From GCA-958296115 sp965222445 (lineage in GTDB: Bacteria; Chloroflexota; Dehalococcoidia; Lucifugimonadales; CAJWER01): a DNA stretch of 64,000 nt. Below the pieces are notes generated by a model. The model was not told the origin of the DNA and ran no database searches. It was given only the letters and a program-made list of their open reading frames with translations. The stretch is from contig CBDCTY010000002.1 in the NCBI GenBank assembly GCA_965222445.1, positions 2,480,001 to 2,544,000 on the forward strand, given 5' to 3'. Of the stretch, positions 52,770 to 59,902 are shown one piece after another. Every line of letters starts with the position of its first letter. The stretch's first letter is position 1. Both the position numbers and the translations under genes were made by a program.

Positions 52770-53636
52770 ATGACGAACACTGCCATCTACCTCGACCACG
52801 TGCTCATCGCGGTTCGCCGCCTGTCATCCGCGGCGGATGCGTACTCGTCGCTCGGATTCAAGGTCACGCCTGAGGGCCGTCATCCCGGCCGAGGCACCCA
52901 CAACCGGCTCATGGTCTTTGGGCCTGAGTACCTGGAGCTGATAGCAGTCCACGACCCGACCACGACGCCGTTTCGCCCAAGTATGGAGTCGTTCCTCGAG
53001 GCGCGAGAGGGGCTCTACATGTTCGCCCTGGGCACGAGCGACATCGACTGGGCTGTTGCCGAGATCCGTTCGCGCGGCGGCAGCATTGATGCCCCGGTAC
53101 TAGGTCGGAGAGACGCGGGCGAGACGCCCGGATACACCTGGAGGAGCGCGAACCTGCGGGACGCCCTGAGGGGCAGTGAGTGCTTCCTTATCCAGCACGA
53201 TCACACGGTCGCCCAGCGCTATACCCTGCCAACGGCCCCGACCGTCCACGAGAACGGTGTCACCGGGGTCCACCACGTCACGCTGGCGGTCCACGATGCC
53301 GAAGCTGCCGCCGTCAGATGGCAGGACGTACTCGGAGTCGAGGCCGGTGACCCAGTTCCAGTCGATGGAGGAGTTCGGCGGCGCATCACCCTGGACAATG
53401 CCTACGTAGACCTGGAGTCGCCTTCGGGGCCAGGTGCGCTGGCCGAGTTTCTTGCGGCGCACGGAGAAGGACCTTTCGAGCTTGGGCTGGAGACGCCCGA
53501 CATCGGAGCCACGGTCGCCGCAATGCGGCGAGGCGGCGCAGTGTGCAGCGAAGTTATTGAAGGAGAAGACGGCCCCTTCTCGCTCATAGACCCATCCTGC
53601 GCCGCGGGAGCAAGGCTTCGTCTAGTGCGGGCGTAG
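52770..53636 (+). CDS. VOC/glyoxalase-like protein (two-module)
   Basis: The 288-residue protein is a tandem beta-alpha-beta-beta-beta protein of the vicinal-oxygen-chelate superfamily. The first module (IYLDHVLIAVRRLSSAADAYSSLGF) resembles the glyoxalase_3-like group, and the second begins VTGVHHVTLAVHDAEAAAVRW. His residues in DHV and HHV are candidate metal ligands. ATG 52770 is chosen over GTG 52764, two codons earlier. No Shine-Dalgarno is apparent. Substrate is unknown. Confidence 0.78.
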   Translation: MTNTAIYLDHVLIAVRRLSSAADAYSSLGFKVTPEGRHPGRGTHNRLMVFGPEYLELIAVHDPTTTPFRPSMESFLEAREGLYMFALGTSDIDWAVAEIRSRGGSIDAPVLGRRDAGETPGYTWRSANLRDALRGSECFLIQHDHTVAQRYTLPTAPTVHENGVTGVHHVTLAVHDAEAAAVRWQDVLGVEAGDPVPVDGGVRRRITLDNAYVDLESPSGPGALAEFLAAHGEGPFELGLETPDIGATVAAMRRGGAVCSEVIEGEDGPFSLIDPSCAAGARLRLVRA

Positions 53637-53649
53637 CCTGAGGCTGCGT

Positions 53650-54459
53650 CTATTGGCTCGCCAATACCATACGAGCGGCCAGAACCGAAGGTATCTCGGG
53701 AAAGTTCGACCACGACAGGGGCCGCTTGCCGTCGATTCCGGGAGGTGAGGCGGGCTCCTCCAACGCGTCCATGGCGAACCCCGCGTCGAAGAACGTCTTG
53801 AACAGCAGGCTGATGGGCCGGTCAAAGTAGAAGTGGGGAGCCGGCTGCCCAGGTATTCCAACGCCCCGCTCGGCGCTCGGCGTGAGGTACTTCGAGACTT
53901 TGACGTAGTGCACCGTTGCCAAATCGCCGTCGCGGTCTTCTTCCACGGCGGCCCTCTTGACGGACGCCATGTTGAAACACGGGTGAGGTACTGTGAATAC
54001 GAAGCGCCCGCCGGGTTTCAGTAGCCGCGAGAGTGCAGGGGCAAGAGGCCGTATGTCCGCGATGTCCATGAGCGCCATGTTGCATACCGCCGCGTCGAAG
54101 CGCCGCTCGCCCAGCGACAGTAGCCGGTCCTCGTCGGTTGCATCGATGCGGTGCAGCTCGATGCTCTCGGCAAACTGCGCCGTTCGCTTCCTGGCCGCTT
54201 CGAGGAAGGACCCTGATGCGTCGAAGGCGACCACGTTTGCACCTAGCTCAGCCATGCGCCGCGCGAATATCCCCGCGCCGCAAGCCGCCTCAAGTACCGT
54301 TTCACCAGGAGAGATGTCCAGAAGCCGTTCGGCTGTGGGAGCGACGATGCTGTGGTGAGTACGGTTGCCGTCATCGCCCATCTGGACGTCCCACCAAGGG
54401 GCGATGTGCTCCCAGGCCGCTATGGCTTCTTCGTTCAGCTCCGCGAAGTCTTGCGTCAT
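53650..54459 (-). CDS. SAM-dependent class I methyltransferase
   Basis: The 269-residue enzyme has the SAM-binding motif I VLEAACGAGIFARRM, an acidic end of strand two in VVAFDASGSF, and motif IV in FDAAVCNMALMDI. The Pro-containing post-motif LLKPGGRFVFTVPHP follows. This is a small-molecule methyltransferase of the ubiE/COQ5-like type; the acceptor is not predictable. It is convergent with the VOC gene and stands alone on the minus strand. Confidence 0.85.
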   Translation of the reverse strand: MTQDFAELNEEAIAAWEHIAPWWDVQMGDDGNRTHHSIVAPTAERLLDISPGETVLEAACGAGIFARRMAELGANVVAFDASGSFLEAARKRTAQFAESIELHRIDATDEDRLLSLGERRFDAAVCNMALMDIADIRPLAPALSRLLKPGGRFVFTVPHPCFNMASVKRAAVEEDRDGDLATVHYVKVSKYLTPSAERGVGIPGQPAPHFYFDRPISLLFKTFFDAGFAMDALEEPASPPGIDGKRPLSWSNFPEIPSVLAARMVLASQ

Positions 54460-54530
54460 GTTCGCCTCGACGACGTGATTGTGTCGCTGGAGCGCGGGGC
54501 TCGTCCGACCGCCCCTGGTGGCTGGTCTTA

Positions 54531-55427
54531 CTAAAGCGCGGCGTCCCTCGATTCCGCTAGAACGGCCATCGCGTTCACCGCAGCGTCGGTTTCGGCCCCT
54601 GACATCGAGGCCACGAGGTATTCGACGCCGGCGTCACGATAAGCTCGAAGGGAGTCTCGTGTCTCTCTCGCTGCTCCGGTCGGCAGCGACGCGCTCGCGC
54701 CCATGACGACGCCGCCGGTCGGCCTTCCAGCCCTCTCGCACGCCGCATGGAGCCGTCCCCGCGCTTCCTCCGCGTCGCCAGGTGACATCCCGTTGGGCAG
54801 CCACCCATCCCCGAGCCGCGCGGCTCGGCGGACGGCGGCGCGAGATACGCCGCCGACCCAGATAGGCGGGTGCGGCTGCTGGATGGGCCTCGGATAGAAC
54901 ACCTTTTCGTCGATGCTGAAGTGCCTGCCAGAATAGCTCGCAGGGTACCGGGTACACAGGGCCTTGAACATCTCGATGTGCTCGTCGGTGACCGTGCCCC
55001 TGTCCGCAAACGGTGCGCCCATGCCCTCGAACTCCTCAGGCATCCATCCTACGCCCGCGCCGAAGATGACCCGCCCGCCCGATAGCACGTCCAGCGTCGT
55101 GACCATCTTCGCGTTCAACACAGGGTGCCTGAACGGCAACACGACAACGCCGAAACCCAGGCGTATTCTCGCAGTGACTCCTGCAAGGAAGCTCATCGTG
55201 GTGATCGGCTCCAGTACCTGCTGGCTGTCCGGGATAGGTGGCCCCGAACCGAACCGCCCTGGATACCTTGCGGCAATGTCGGTCGGGAATACGGTACGGT
55301 CCGGAACCCAAATGGAGTCGAACCCCAGCCCCTCGGCCTCCTGGGCAATGCGCACGAGATGAGCCGCCCGGTTAGCCGGTGGCACGCCGGGGATCGCAGC
55401 ACTCCTGATGGAGAGGCCTACGTTCAT
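54531..55427 (-). CDS. LLM-class flavin-dependent oxidoreductase
   Basis: This 298-residue luciferase-like TIM barrel resembles the F420/FMN-dependent group: EAEGLGFDSIWVPD, TARIRLGFGVVVLPFRHP, LSGGRVIFGAGVGWM and HPPIWVGGVSRAAVRR. It is a second such enzyme in the window and only distantly like the one at 23443. The ATG at 55427 overlaps the stop of the upstream TPP-enzyme gene (ATGA), so the two are made together. The open frame extends to 56075 but the upstream part is only the shadow of the TPP gene. Confidence 0.86.
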   Translation of the reverse strand: MNVGLSIRSAAIPGVPPANRAAHLVRIAQEAEGLGFDSIWVPDRTVFPTDIAARYPGRFGSGPPIPDSQQVLEPITTMSFLAGVTARIRLGFGVVVLPFRHPVLNAKMVTTLDVLSGGRVIFGAGVGWMPEEFEGMGAPFADRGTVTDEHIEMFKALCTRYPASYSGRHFSIDEKVFYPRPIQQPHPPIWVGGVSRAAVRRAARLGDGWLPNGMSPGDAEEARGRLHAACERAGRPTGGVVMGASASLPTGAARETRDSLRAYRDAGVEYLVASMSGAETDAAVNAMAVLAESRDAAL

Positions 55428-55984
55428 GGACGCAGCGCCTCGGATACGCGCCTCATGGCGTCGCGAGTGCTGCCCCTGAGTGCCTCCGGGGGGATCTCGT
55501 TGAACACCTTCAGGCACACGAACACGGGGCCTTCCATCTCTGCAATTCTGGGCAGCTCGCTGACCAGGTCCTCGAGGTCGTCGAAGGTGAAGCTGTGCTT
55601 GAATCCTGCGCTGCTGGCCATACCGGCAAGGTCGAACGTCCCGGCCCCGGGGATAGGTTGGCCGCCGGTTGTGTAGTAGACGCCGTCCTCGAATACGAAG
55701 TGCACCAGGTTGGCGGGAGCCTGGCCGGCGATTGTGACCAGCGTACCCAGGTTCATGAGGACCGCGCCGTCGCCGTCGAGCACTATGACGCGCCGGTCCG
55801 GCCGTGCGACCGCTATTCCGAGCGCGACAGAGGATGCCTTGCCCATCGCCCCGAACACAGGTATGTCCAGCTCCGGCCTGTCGGTAACCGTACTCCAGTA
55901 CCGGTTGGGCGTCATAGTGGAGACGACGACGGCGTCGTCCCGTACGCGATTGATGGCTTTGGCCGCTTCCAGTCCCGAGAGCAT
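55424..55984 (-). CDS. Thiamine-diphosphate-binding protein, sulfopyruvate/phosphonopyruvate decarboxylase beta-like
   Basis: The 186-residue protein is a stand-alone C-terminal (PP) domain of a ThDP enzyme. The diphosphate motif GDG...N appears as LDGDGAVLMNLGTL, followed by VHFVFEDGVY. The size matches beta subunits of sulfopyruvate decarboxylase (ComE) and of split decarboxylases, which need a separate alpha (Pyr) subunit; none is adjacent. Start is the ATG at 55984, seven bases after GAGGAG. The coupled flavin oxidoreductase suggests a shared substrate, possibly an alpha-keto or sulfonated acid. Confidence 0.78.
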   Translation of the reverse strand: MLSGLEAAKAINRVRDDAVVVSTMTPNRYWSTVTDRPELDIPVFGAMGKASSVALGIAVARPDRRVIVLDGDGAVLMNLGTLVTIAGQAPANLVHFVFEDGVYYTTGGQPIPGAGTFDLAGMASSAGFKHSFTFDDLEDLVSELPRIAEMEGPVFVCLKVFNEIPPEALRGSTRDAMRRVSEALRP

Positions 55985-56095
55985 GACCACACTCCTCGTC
56001 CAGATTTCGAGTGGGCCAATTGTATGGGGCGAGGTTCACCTCTTCAAGTCCGTGCAGAGTATAATGCGGCTTCAAGCTGGCTCAGGAGGTCTGCA

Positions 56096-56815
56096 ATGCG
56101 ACGCAACAGGGTCGTCGAGAACGCCGCTGCGGGTCGAATGTCGTACGGGTTCAACATCACGTTTCCGTCAGCCTCTGTAATGGAGATCATGGCCCTCGCG
56201 GGCTTCGAGTTCGTCTCGTTCGACGCGGAACATGGGCCGTTCACGCCCGACACCCTCGACGATCTGTGCCGCGTCGCCGACGGTCTTGGCCTGACGCCGA
56301 TGGCCCGCGTGCCCGACATCGAGGATTCCACGATCCTGCGATTCCTCGACCGCGGCATCATGGGTATATTGGGTCCCCACGTCAGCACGAGGGAGAAGGC
56401 CGAACGGCTCGCCCGCGCTTGCAGGTTTGCGCCGCGGGGCACACGCAGCATGGGATCGGGTAGGGGAGCATACCACGGCGACTACCCGTCGACGCTGGAA
56501 TACATGGAGCACGCGAACGCCAACGTCATCGTGATGGCCCAGCTCGAAGACGTCGGTGTGCTGGACGACCTCGACGGCATCCTGGCAGTGGAGGGCATCG
56601 ACTACTTCAGCTCCGGCCCCCAGGACATAGCGCAGTCCATGGGCCTGCCCGGACAGCCGGAGCATCCCAAGGTGCTGGAGTTCGAGGCGACGGTCAGAGA
56701 CGCCGTTCACGCCGCCGGAAAGAAGATGGCCGACGACGTGATGGTCTCGGCCCGTACGGCCAACTTGCTGCTCGACGCCTCCAGGGCTTTCCTCGAGGCG
56801 GAGAGAAGGGACTGA
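56096..56815 (+). CDS. HpcH/HpaI-family aldolase
   Basis: The 239-residue class II-type pyruvate aldolase likely cleaves 2-keto-3-deoxy sugar acids or hydroxy-keto acids. Family marks are the metal-site segment FVSFDAEHGPF, GIMGILGPHVSTREKAERL and DYFSSGPQDIAQSMGLPG. AGGAGGT is ideally placed before ATG 56096. It diverges from the TPP/flavin oxidoreductase pair. A shared catabolic pathway is possible but unproven. Confidence 0.87.
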   Translation: MRRNRVVENAAAGRMSYGFNITFPSASVMEIMALAGFEFVSFDAEHGPFTPDTLDDLCRVADGLGLTPMARVPDIEDSTILRFLDRGIMGILGPHVSTREKAERLARACRFAPRGTRSMGSGRGAYHGDYPSTLEYMEHANANVIVMAQLEDVGVLDDLDGILAVEGIDYFSSGPQDIAQSMGLPGQPEHPKVLEFEATVRDAVHAAGKKMADDVMVSARTANLLLDASRAFLEAERRD

Positions 56816-56826
56816 CGCCGGGCTGC

Positions 56827-57186
56827 CTACGCCTGGAGTTGCAGAAGCTGGATGGTGTTGCCGTCGGGGTCCGAGAACGTGGCGACCCACCCGCCCCAGT
56901 GCTCCCGCTCCGGAGGTCTGGTGAACTCGACTCCCTCTAACGCCAGGCGTTCGTGTTCTGCGTGGATGTCCTCGACGCCGAGGTTCACCATGATGCGGAA
57001 GGGGTCCCTCGTCCTGCCGGCTACTTTGGCGTGAGTGCCCAGACCCAGCCGCACTCCGCCCCATTTGAAGGAGACGAAGTGCGGCCTGACGGAGTGCGGG
57101 GTCAGGCCTAGCGTGTCCCTGTAGAAATCCAGCATCGTTTCCAGGTCGTCCGTCCAGATGATCACGCCTGCGATGCCGTCGATCAT
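56827..57186 (-). CDS. VOC/glyoxalase-like single-module protein
   Basis: The 119-residue protein is a single VOC module: GIAGVIIWTDDLETMLDFYRDTLGL at the start and VATFSDPDGNTIQLLQL at the end, with a Glu/Gln metal-ligand position near the C-terminus. It probably dimerises to form the active site. Function is unknown. It is convergent with the aldolase gene, 11 bases apart. Confidence 0.83.
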   Translation of the reverse strand: MIDGIAGVIIWTDDLETMLDFYRDTLGLTPHSVRPHFVSFKWGGVRLGLGTHAKVAGRTRDPFRIMVNLGVEDIHAEHERLALEGVEFTRPPEREHWGGWVATFSDPDGNTIQLLQLQA

Positions 57187-57214
57187 GCAAGCCCCTCCGC
57201 GGGTTGGTAGAAGC

Positions 57215-58027
57215 TCAGTACAGCGCGCTGCTCAGTGCGGCGCGGAACCTCTTGGTGAGCTCGTGGTCGTTGCCGAGCAGATTGAAGATGGCGATGCAGC
57301 CCTTCCTTGAGCCGTCGTCGTCGTACTTGCGCTCCTTTCGGACCACGTCAATGAATCCCTCGAGGGCCGTCTTGAAGTCCCCCGCTCGTGCACTTCCGAT
57401 CGCCTGTAGATAGCGTTCCCTCACCGGGCTCTGCGGAAGGGGCTGTGGGTCGTCGACCCTGGCAAACATCGACGCCAGCGTCCCGATCGCCTCGGCCTCA
57501 TCGTAGTGGGGCGATCCTAGTTCTACAGGATTGACGATTGTGGCCGCCTGGTCTGAATCCGAGAACAGGACGGCTCTTGCCATCAAGAGCAGCGCTTCGT
57601 CGTTGTCTGGCTCCGCGGCGACGATGGGTCGCAGTATCTCAAGTGCCGGGCCCGCGGCGCTGTTGGACATCATCCGTTTCGCCTCCGCCAATTGCGCCCT
57701 GAAGCGACTCGGCATCGCCTTGCGAATCCACTCGACTACACTGGGTTCGGGCAAGGCGCCGACGAACTCGTCGATGACTTCGCCGTCCACGAACAGCTTC
57801 ACGTTGGGGATGCTGCGGACTCCGTACCTGGCTGCGATTTGTGGGTGGGTCTCCGTGTTCAGCTTGACGAACGCCCACTCGTCCGAGTGCTGCCCGGCCA
57901 GCTTCTCGAGGATCGGTCCCAGAATCTTGCATGGGCCGCACCACTCGGCCCAGAAATCGACCAGCACGGGAACCGTCCGGCTGCGCTCGATCACATCCTT
58001 TGCGAAGTCGTTGGTGTCGTACGTCAC
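57215..58027 (-). CDS. Thioredoxin-domain protein with TPR-like C-terminal half (YbbN/CnoX-like)
   Basis: The 270-residue protein begins with a thioredoxin domain with the redox motif WCGPC (29-33) and cis-Pro segment SIPNVKLF. Residues about 125-265 are helical, TPR-like repeats (LAEAKRMMSNSAAGPALEILR, PDNDEALLLMARAVLF). The layout matches the YbbN/CnoX chaperone-redoxin family, which protects proteins from oxidation. I prefer GTG 58027, with GGGAGAGG five bases upstream, over ATG 58060. It diverges from the orphan RNA candidate upstream. Confidence 0.83.
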   Translation of the reverse strand: MTYDTNDFAKDVIERSRTVPVLVDFWAEWCGPCKILGPILEKLAGQHSDEWAFVKLNTETHPQIAARYGVRSIPNVKLFVDGEVIDEFVGALPEPSVVEWIRKAMPSRFRAQLAEAKRMMSNSAAGPALEILRPIVAAEPDNDEALLLMARAVLFSDSDQAATIVNPVELGSPHYDEAEAIGTLASMFARVDDPQPLPQSPVRERYLQAIGSARAGDFKTALEGFIDVVRKERKYDDDGSRKGCIAIFNLLGNDHELTKRFRAALSSALY

Positions 58028-58139
58028 GCTCGCCTCTCCCGCAATGCTTACCCCTCTCATGGACCCGCCATGGACTAATTCTAAGCTATTCGGGATATAG
58101 CTGACGCGCGGGCACTAAACCGTAGCTGTATTCATGGTG

Positions 58140-58145
58140 TATAAT
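58140..58145 (+). promoter_or_regulatory. TATAAT -10 of an orphan plus-strand transcript
   Basis: A perfect TATAAT lies in the intergenic region between two minus-strand genes. The region 17-18 bases upstream offers no good -35 element. Transcription would start near 58152. Confidence 0.4.
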
Positions 58146-58151
58146 CCGAAG

Positions 58152-58310
58152 GTAGAGGCCGGGAGGGGTGGAAGAAAGCTTATGGTGGGGCCTTTAGAAA
58201 GGAGGTTGCGGCAATTGGATAGTAGCAGTACGAGGAGGTGTTCCCGGTAGGTGTTCACTGGAACATCTCCCGACATGGGGCCCCACTTCGGTGGGGTCCC
58301 ATCTTTTTTT
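58152..58310 (+). ncRNA. Candidate structured RNA / leader with tiny ORF and own terminator
   Basis: This intergenic plus-strand unit runs from a TATAAT box to an intrinsic terminator, yet only minus-strand protein genes flank it. An eight-base hairpin pairs 58153-58160 with 58189-58196. A strong AAAGGAGG (58198-58205) precedes a TTG-started 11-codon frame (58215-58250). An 11-base stem (58234-58244 with 58260-58270) covers a second GGAGG, and an alternative stem (58251-58256 with 58261-58266) competes for the same 3' strand. The terminator follows at once. It could be a small RNA, a micropeptide gene or an attenuator relic. Confidence 0.45.
58275..58310 (+). terminator. Intrinsic terminator (plus strand)
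   Basis: A perfect 12-base stem (58275-58286 with 58291-58302, one G-U) is closed by a TTCG tetraloop and followed by C and seven Ts. The T-run is on the plus strand only, so it ends the orphan RNA rather than the minus-strand aminotransferase. Confidence 0.9.
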
Positions 58311-58341
58311 CTGGGCATCGACCCCTTTAGGTTTGATCCGC

Positions 58342-59523
58342 TCAGCGCACGGCCCCGAACGCCCTGCGGAACCCCTCGATGGACCCCTCCAGCGTCGCGT
58401 CGCTGACGGAGTACGAGATGCGGAAGTGCCCCGGCGACCCGAACCCGGTGCCCGGCACCACCAGCACGCGGTGCTTGCGGAGCTCGTCTACGAATGCCAC
58501 GTCATCCGCGATGGGTGTCTCCGGGAACATGTAGAAGGCGCCGCCCGGCTTGACCACCGAGTATCCGATGTCGGTCAGGGCCCCGTAGAGGAAGTCCCTC
58601 TTGGCCTGGTACATGCTCACATCGATTGTCACGCCCTGCAATTCCTTCACTATGTGCTGCATGAGGGCAGGGGCGTTCACGAAGCCAAGCGTGCGGTTGC
58701 AGAAGGTCAACCCGTCCATCACTTCGTCTGCGCCCTCGTAGCTAGGACTTACGGCCACGAACCCGATCCGCTCTCCCGGGAGCGCGAGGTCCTTGGAGTG
58801 GGACGTGGCGACGATGCTCCTTGGGTGGTGATCGAAGACCTGTGGGTACTCTGTGCCGTCGAACAGAATCTTGCGATACGGCTCGTCGCTCACCAGGGTT
58901 ATCTCGATGTCGTGCTCCGACTCCTTGCGGCGAATCGCCTGTCCGATGCGTGATAGGACGTCTGCGTCGTAGACGACGCCGGTAGGATTGCTTGGAGAGC
59001 TGACCAGCACTATGCGGGTCCGAGGGCCGATCGCGCCCTCCAGAGCGTCGAGGTCGGGTAGGAATCCGTCGTCGTGCGGCACTACCCGGCACTCGCCGCC
59101 GTGGTTGTCCGCGTAGTAGAAGTACTCTACGAAGTGAGGCGCGAAGATGACCACCTCGTCGCCCGGGTCTAGCAGGGTCTTCATTACGATGTTCAGCGCC
59201 CCGCCCGCTCCACACGTCATGATCACGCTGTTCCCGGTGAAGGGGAGGCCAGTCTCGGCCGAAAGCTGAGCGGCTACGGCGTCCCTCGTCTCGGAATACC
59301 CGGCGTTTGGCATGTACCGGTGCAACCCGGGCGTCGCGTCGTCCGCGAGCCGCCGCAGCTCGCGTGTGAACTCCGGCGGGGGCTCCATCTCCGGATTGCC
59401 CAAAGACAGGTCGTAGACGTTCTCCGCCCCATACTGTTCCTTGAGCGTGACCCCTTCCTCGAACATCTTCCGAATCCAGGAGCCTTTCTCCATGAATCTG
59501 CGAATCTTCTGTGCGACAGCCAT
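58342..59523 (-). CDS. PLP-dependent class I/II aminotransferase
   Basis: The 393-residue fold-type I enzyme shows YDLSLGNPE, the segment HRYMPNAGYSETRDAVAA, SSPSNPTGVVY, and the Schiff-base Lys in SHSKDLALPGERIGF. The closing RISYS segment holds the carboxylate-binding Arg. It resembles aspartate/aromatic-type aminotransferases of the AAT-I gamma type. The ATG at 59523 is chosen over 59610 because it begins the conserved sequence and has an AGG-rich site upstream. The amino acid substrate is not clear. Its 3' end lies near, and opposite to, the terminator of the orphan RNA. Confidence 0.9.
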   Translation of the reverse strand: MAVAQKIRRFMEKGSWIRKMFEEGVTLKEQYGAENVYDLSLGNPEMEPPPEFTRELRRLADDATPGLHRYMPNAGYSETRDAVAAQLSAETGLPFTGNSVIMTCGAGGALNIVMKTLLDPGDEVVIFAPHFVEYFYYADNHGGECRVVPHDDGFLPDLDALEGAIGPRTRIVLVSSPSNPTGVVYDADVLSRIGQAIRRKESEHDIEITLVSDEPYRKILFDGTEYPQVFDHHPRSIVATSHSKDLALPGERIGFVAVSPSYEGADEVMDGLTFCNRTLGFVNAPALMQHIVKELQGVTIDVSMYQAKRDFLYGALTDIGYSVVKPGGAFYMFPETPIADDVAFVDELRKHRVLVVPGTGFGSPGHFRISYSVSDATLEGSIEGFRRAFGAVR

Positions 59524-59687
59524 CCTGTTACCTGCCTTCAAGTTCTTGAACGTGCCGAATGTATCGCCGACCCACATCCGTGTCAACGCAGGCGGATCCC
59601 AAATCGGCAATCCCGTCGTGGTACACTAGAAGGGCGTTGCTGTCTGGCGGAGAGGCTTGGCTCCGGCACTCCCGCCCTCGCCTCCAA

Positions 59688-59762
<75 letters not shown>

Positions 59763-59866
59763 GACTTGATAAAATCAAGAACTTTCACCTTGAGGTTCAC
59801 GCTGGACCTATAGGCTCAGAGCATGCCCCCCTCAAGCTGACTTCGCGGAGGGTGCCGCAGGGCGAG

Positions 59867-59896
59867 TTCACTGGCTGTTGATAGCTATGCTATACT
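59867..59896 (+). promoter_or_regulatory. Promoter of the type I R-M operon with overlapping palindrome
   Basis: TTCACT (59867-59872) and TATACT (59891-59896) are 18 bases apart. The predicted start coincides with the A of the hsdM ATG at 59903, and no Shine-Dalgarno is seen, so the transcript looks leaderless. An inverted repeat ATAGC-TAT-GCTAT (59881-59893) overlaps the -10 and may be an operator for the HTH encoded in HsdM. Confidence 0.5.
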
Positions 59897-59902
59897 GCAC
59901 AC

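Noticed and set aside
55428..56075. N-terminal extension of the flavin oxidoreductase to 514 codons
   Set aside because: The extension is an out-of-frame reading of the TPP-enzyme gene. The ATG at 55427 begins the real domain.
58115..58318. Minus-strand 67-codon frame across the orphan RNA
   Set aside because: It runs through the terminator hairpin, has no ribosome-binding site and resembles no family.
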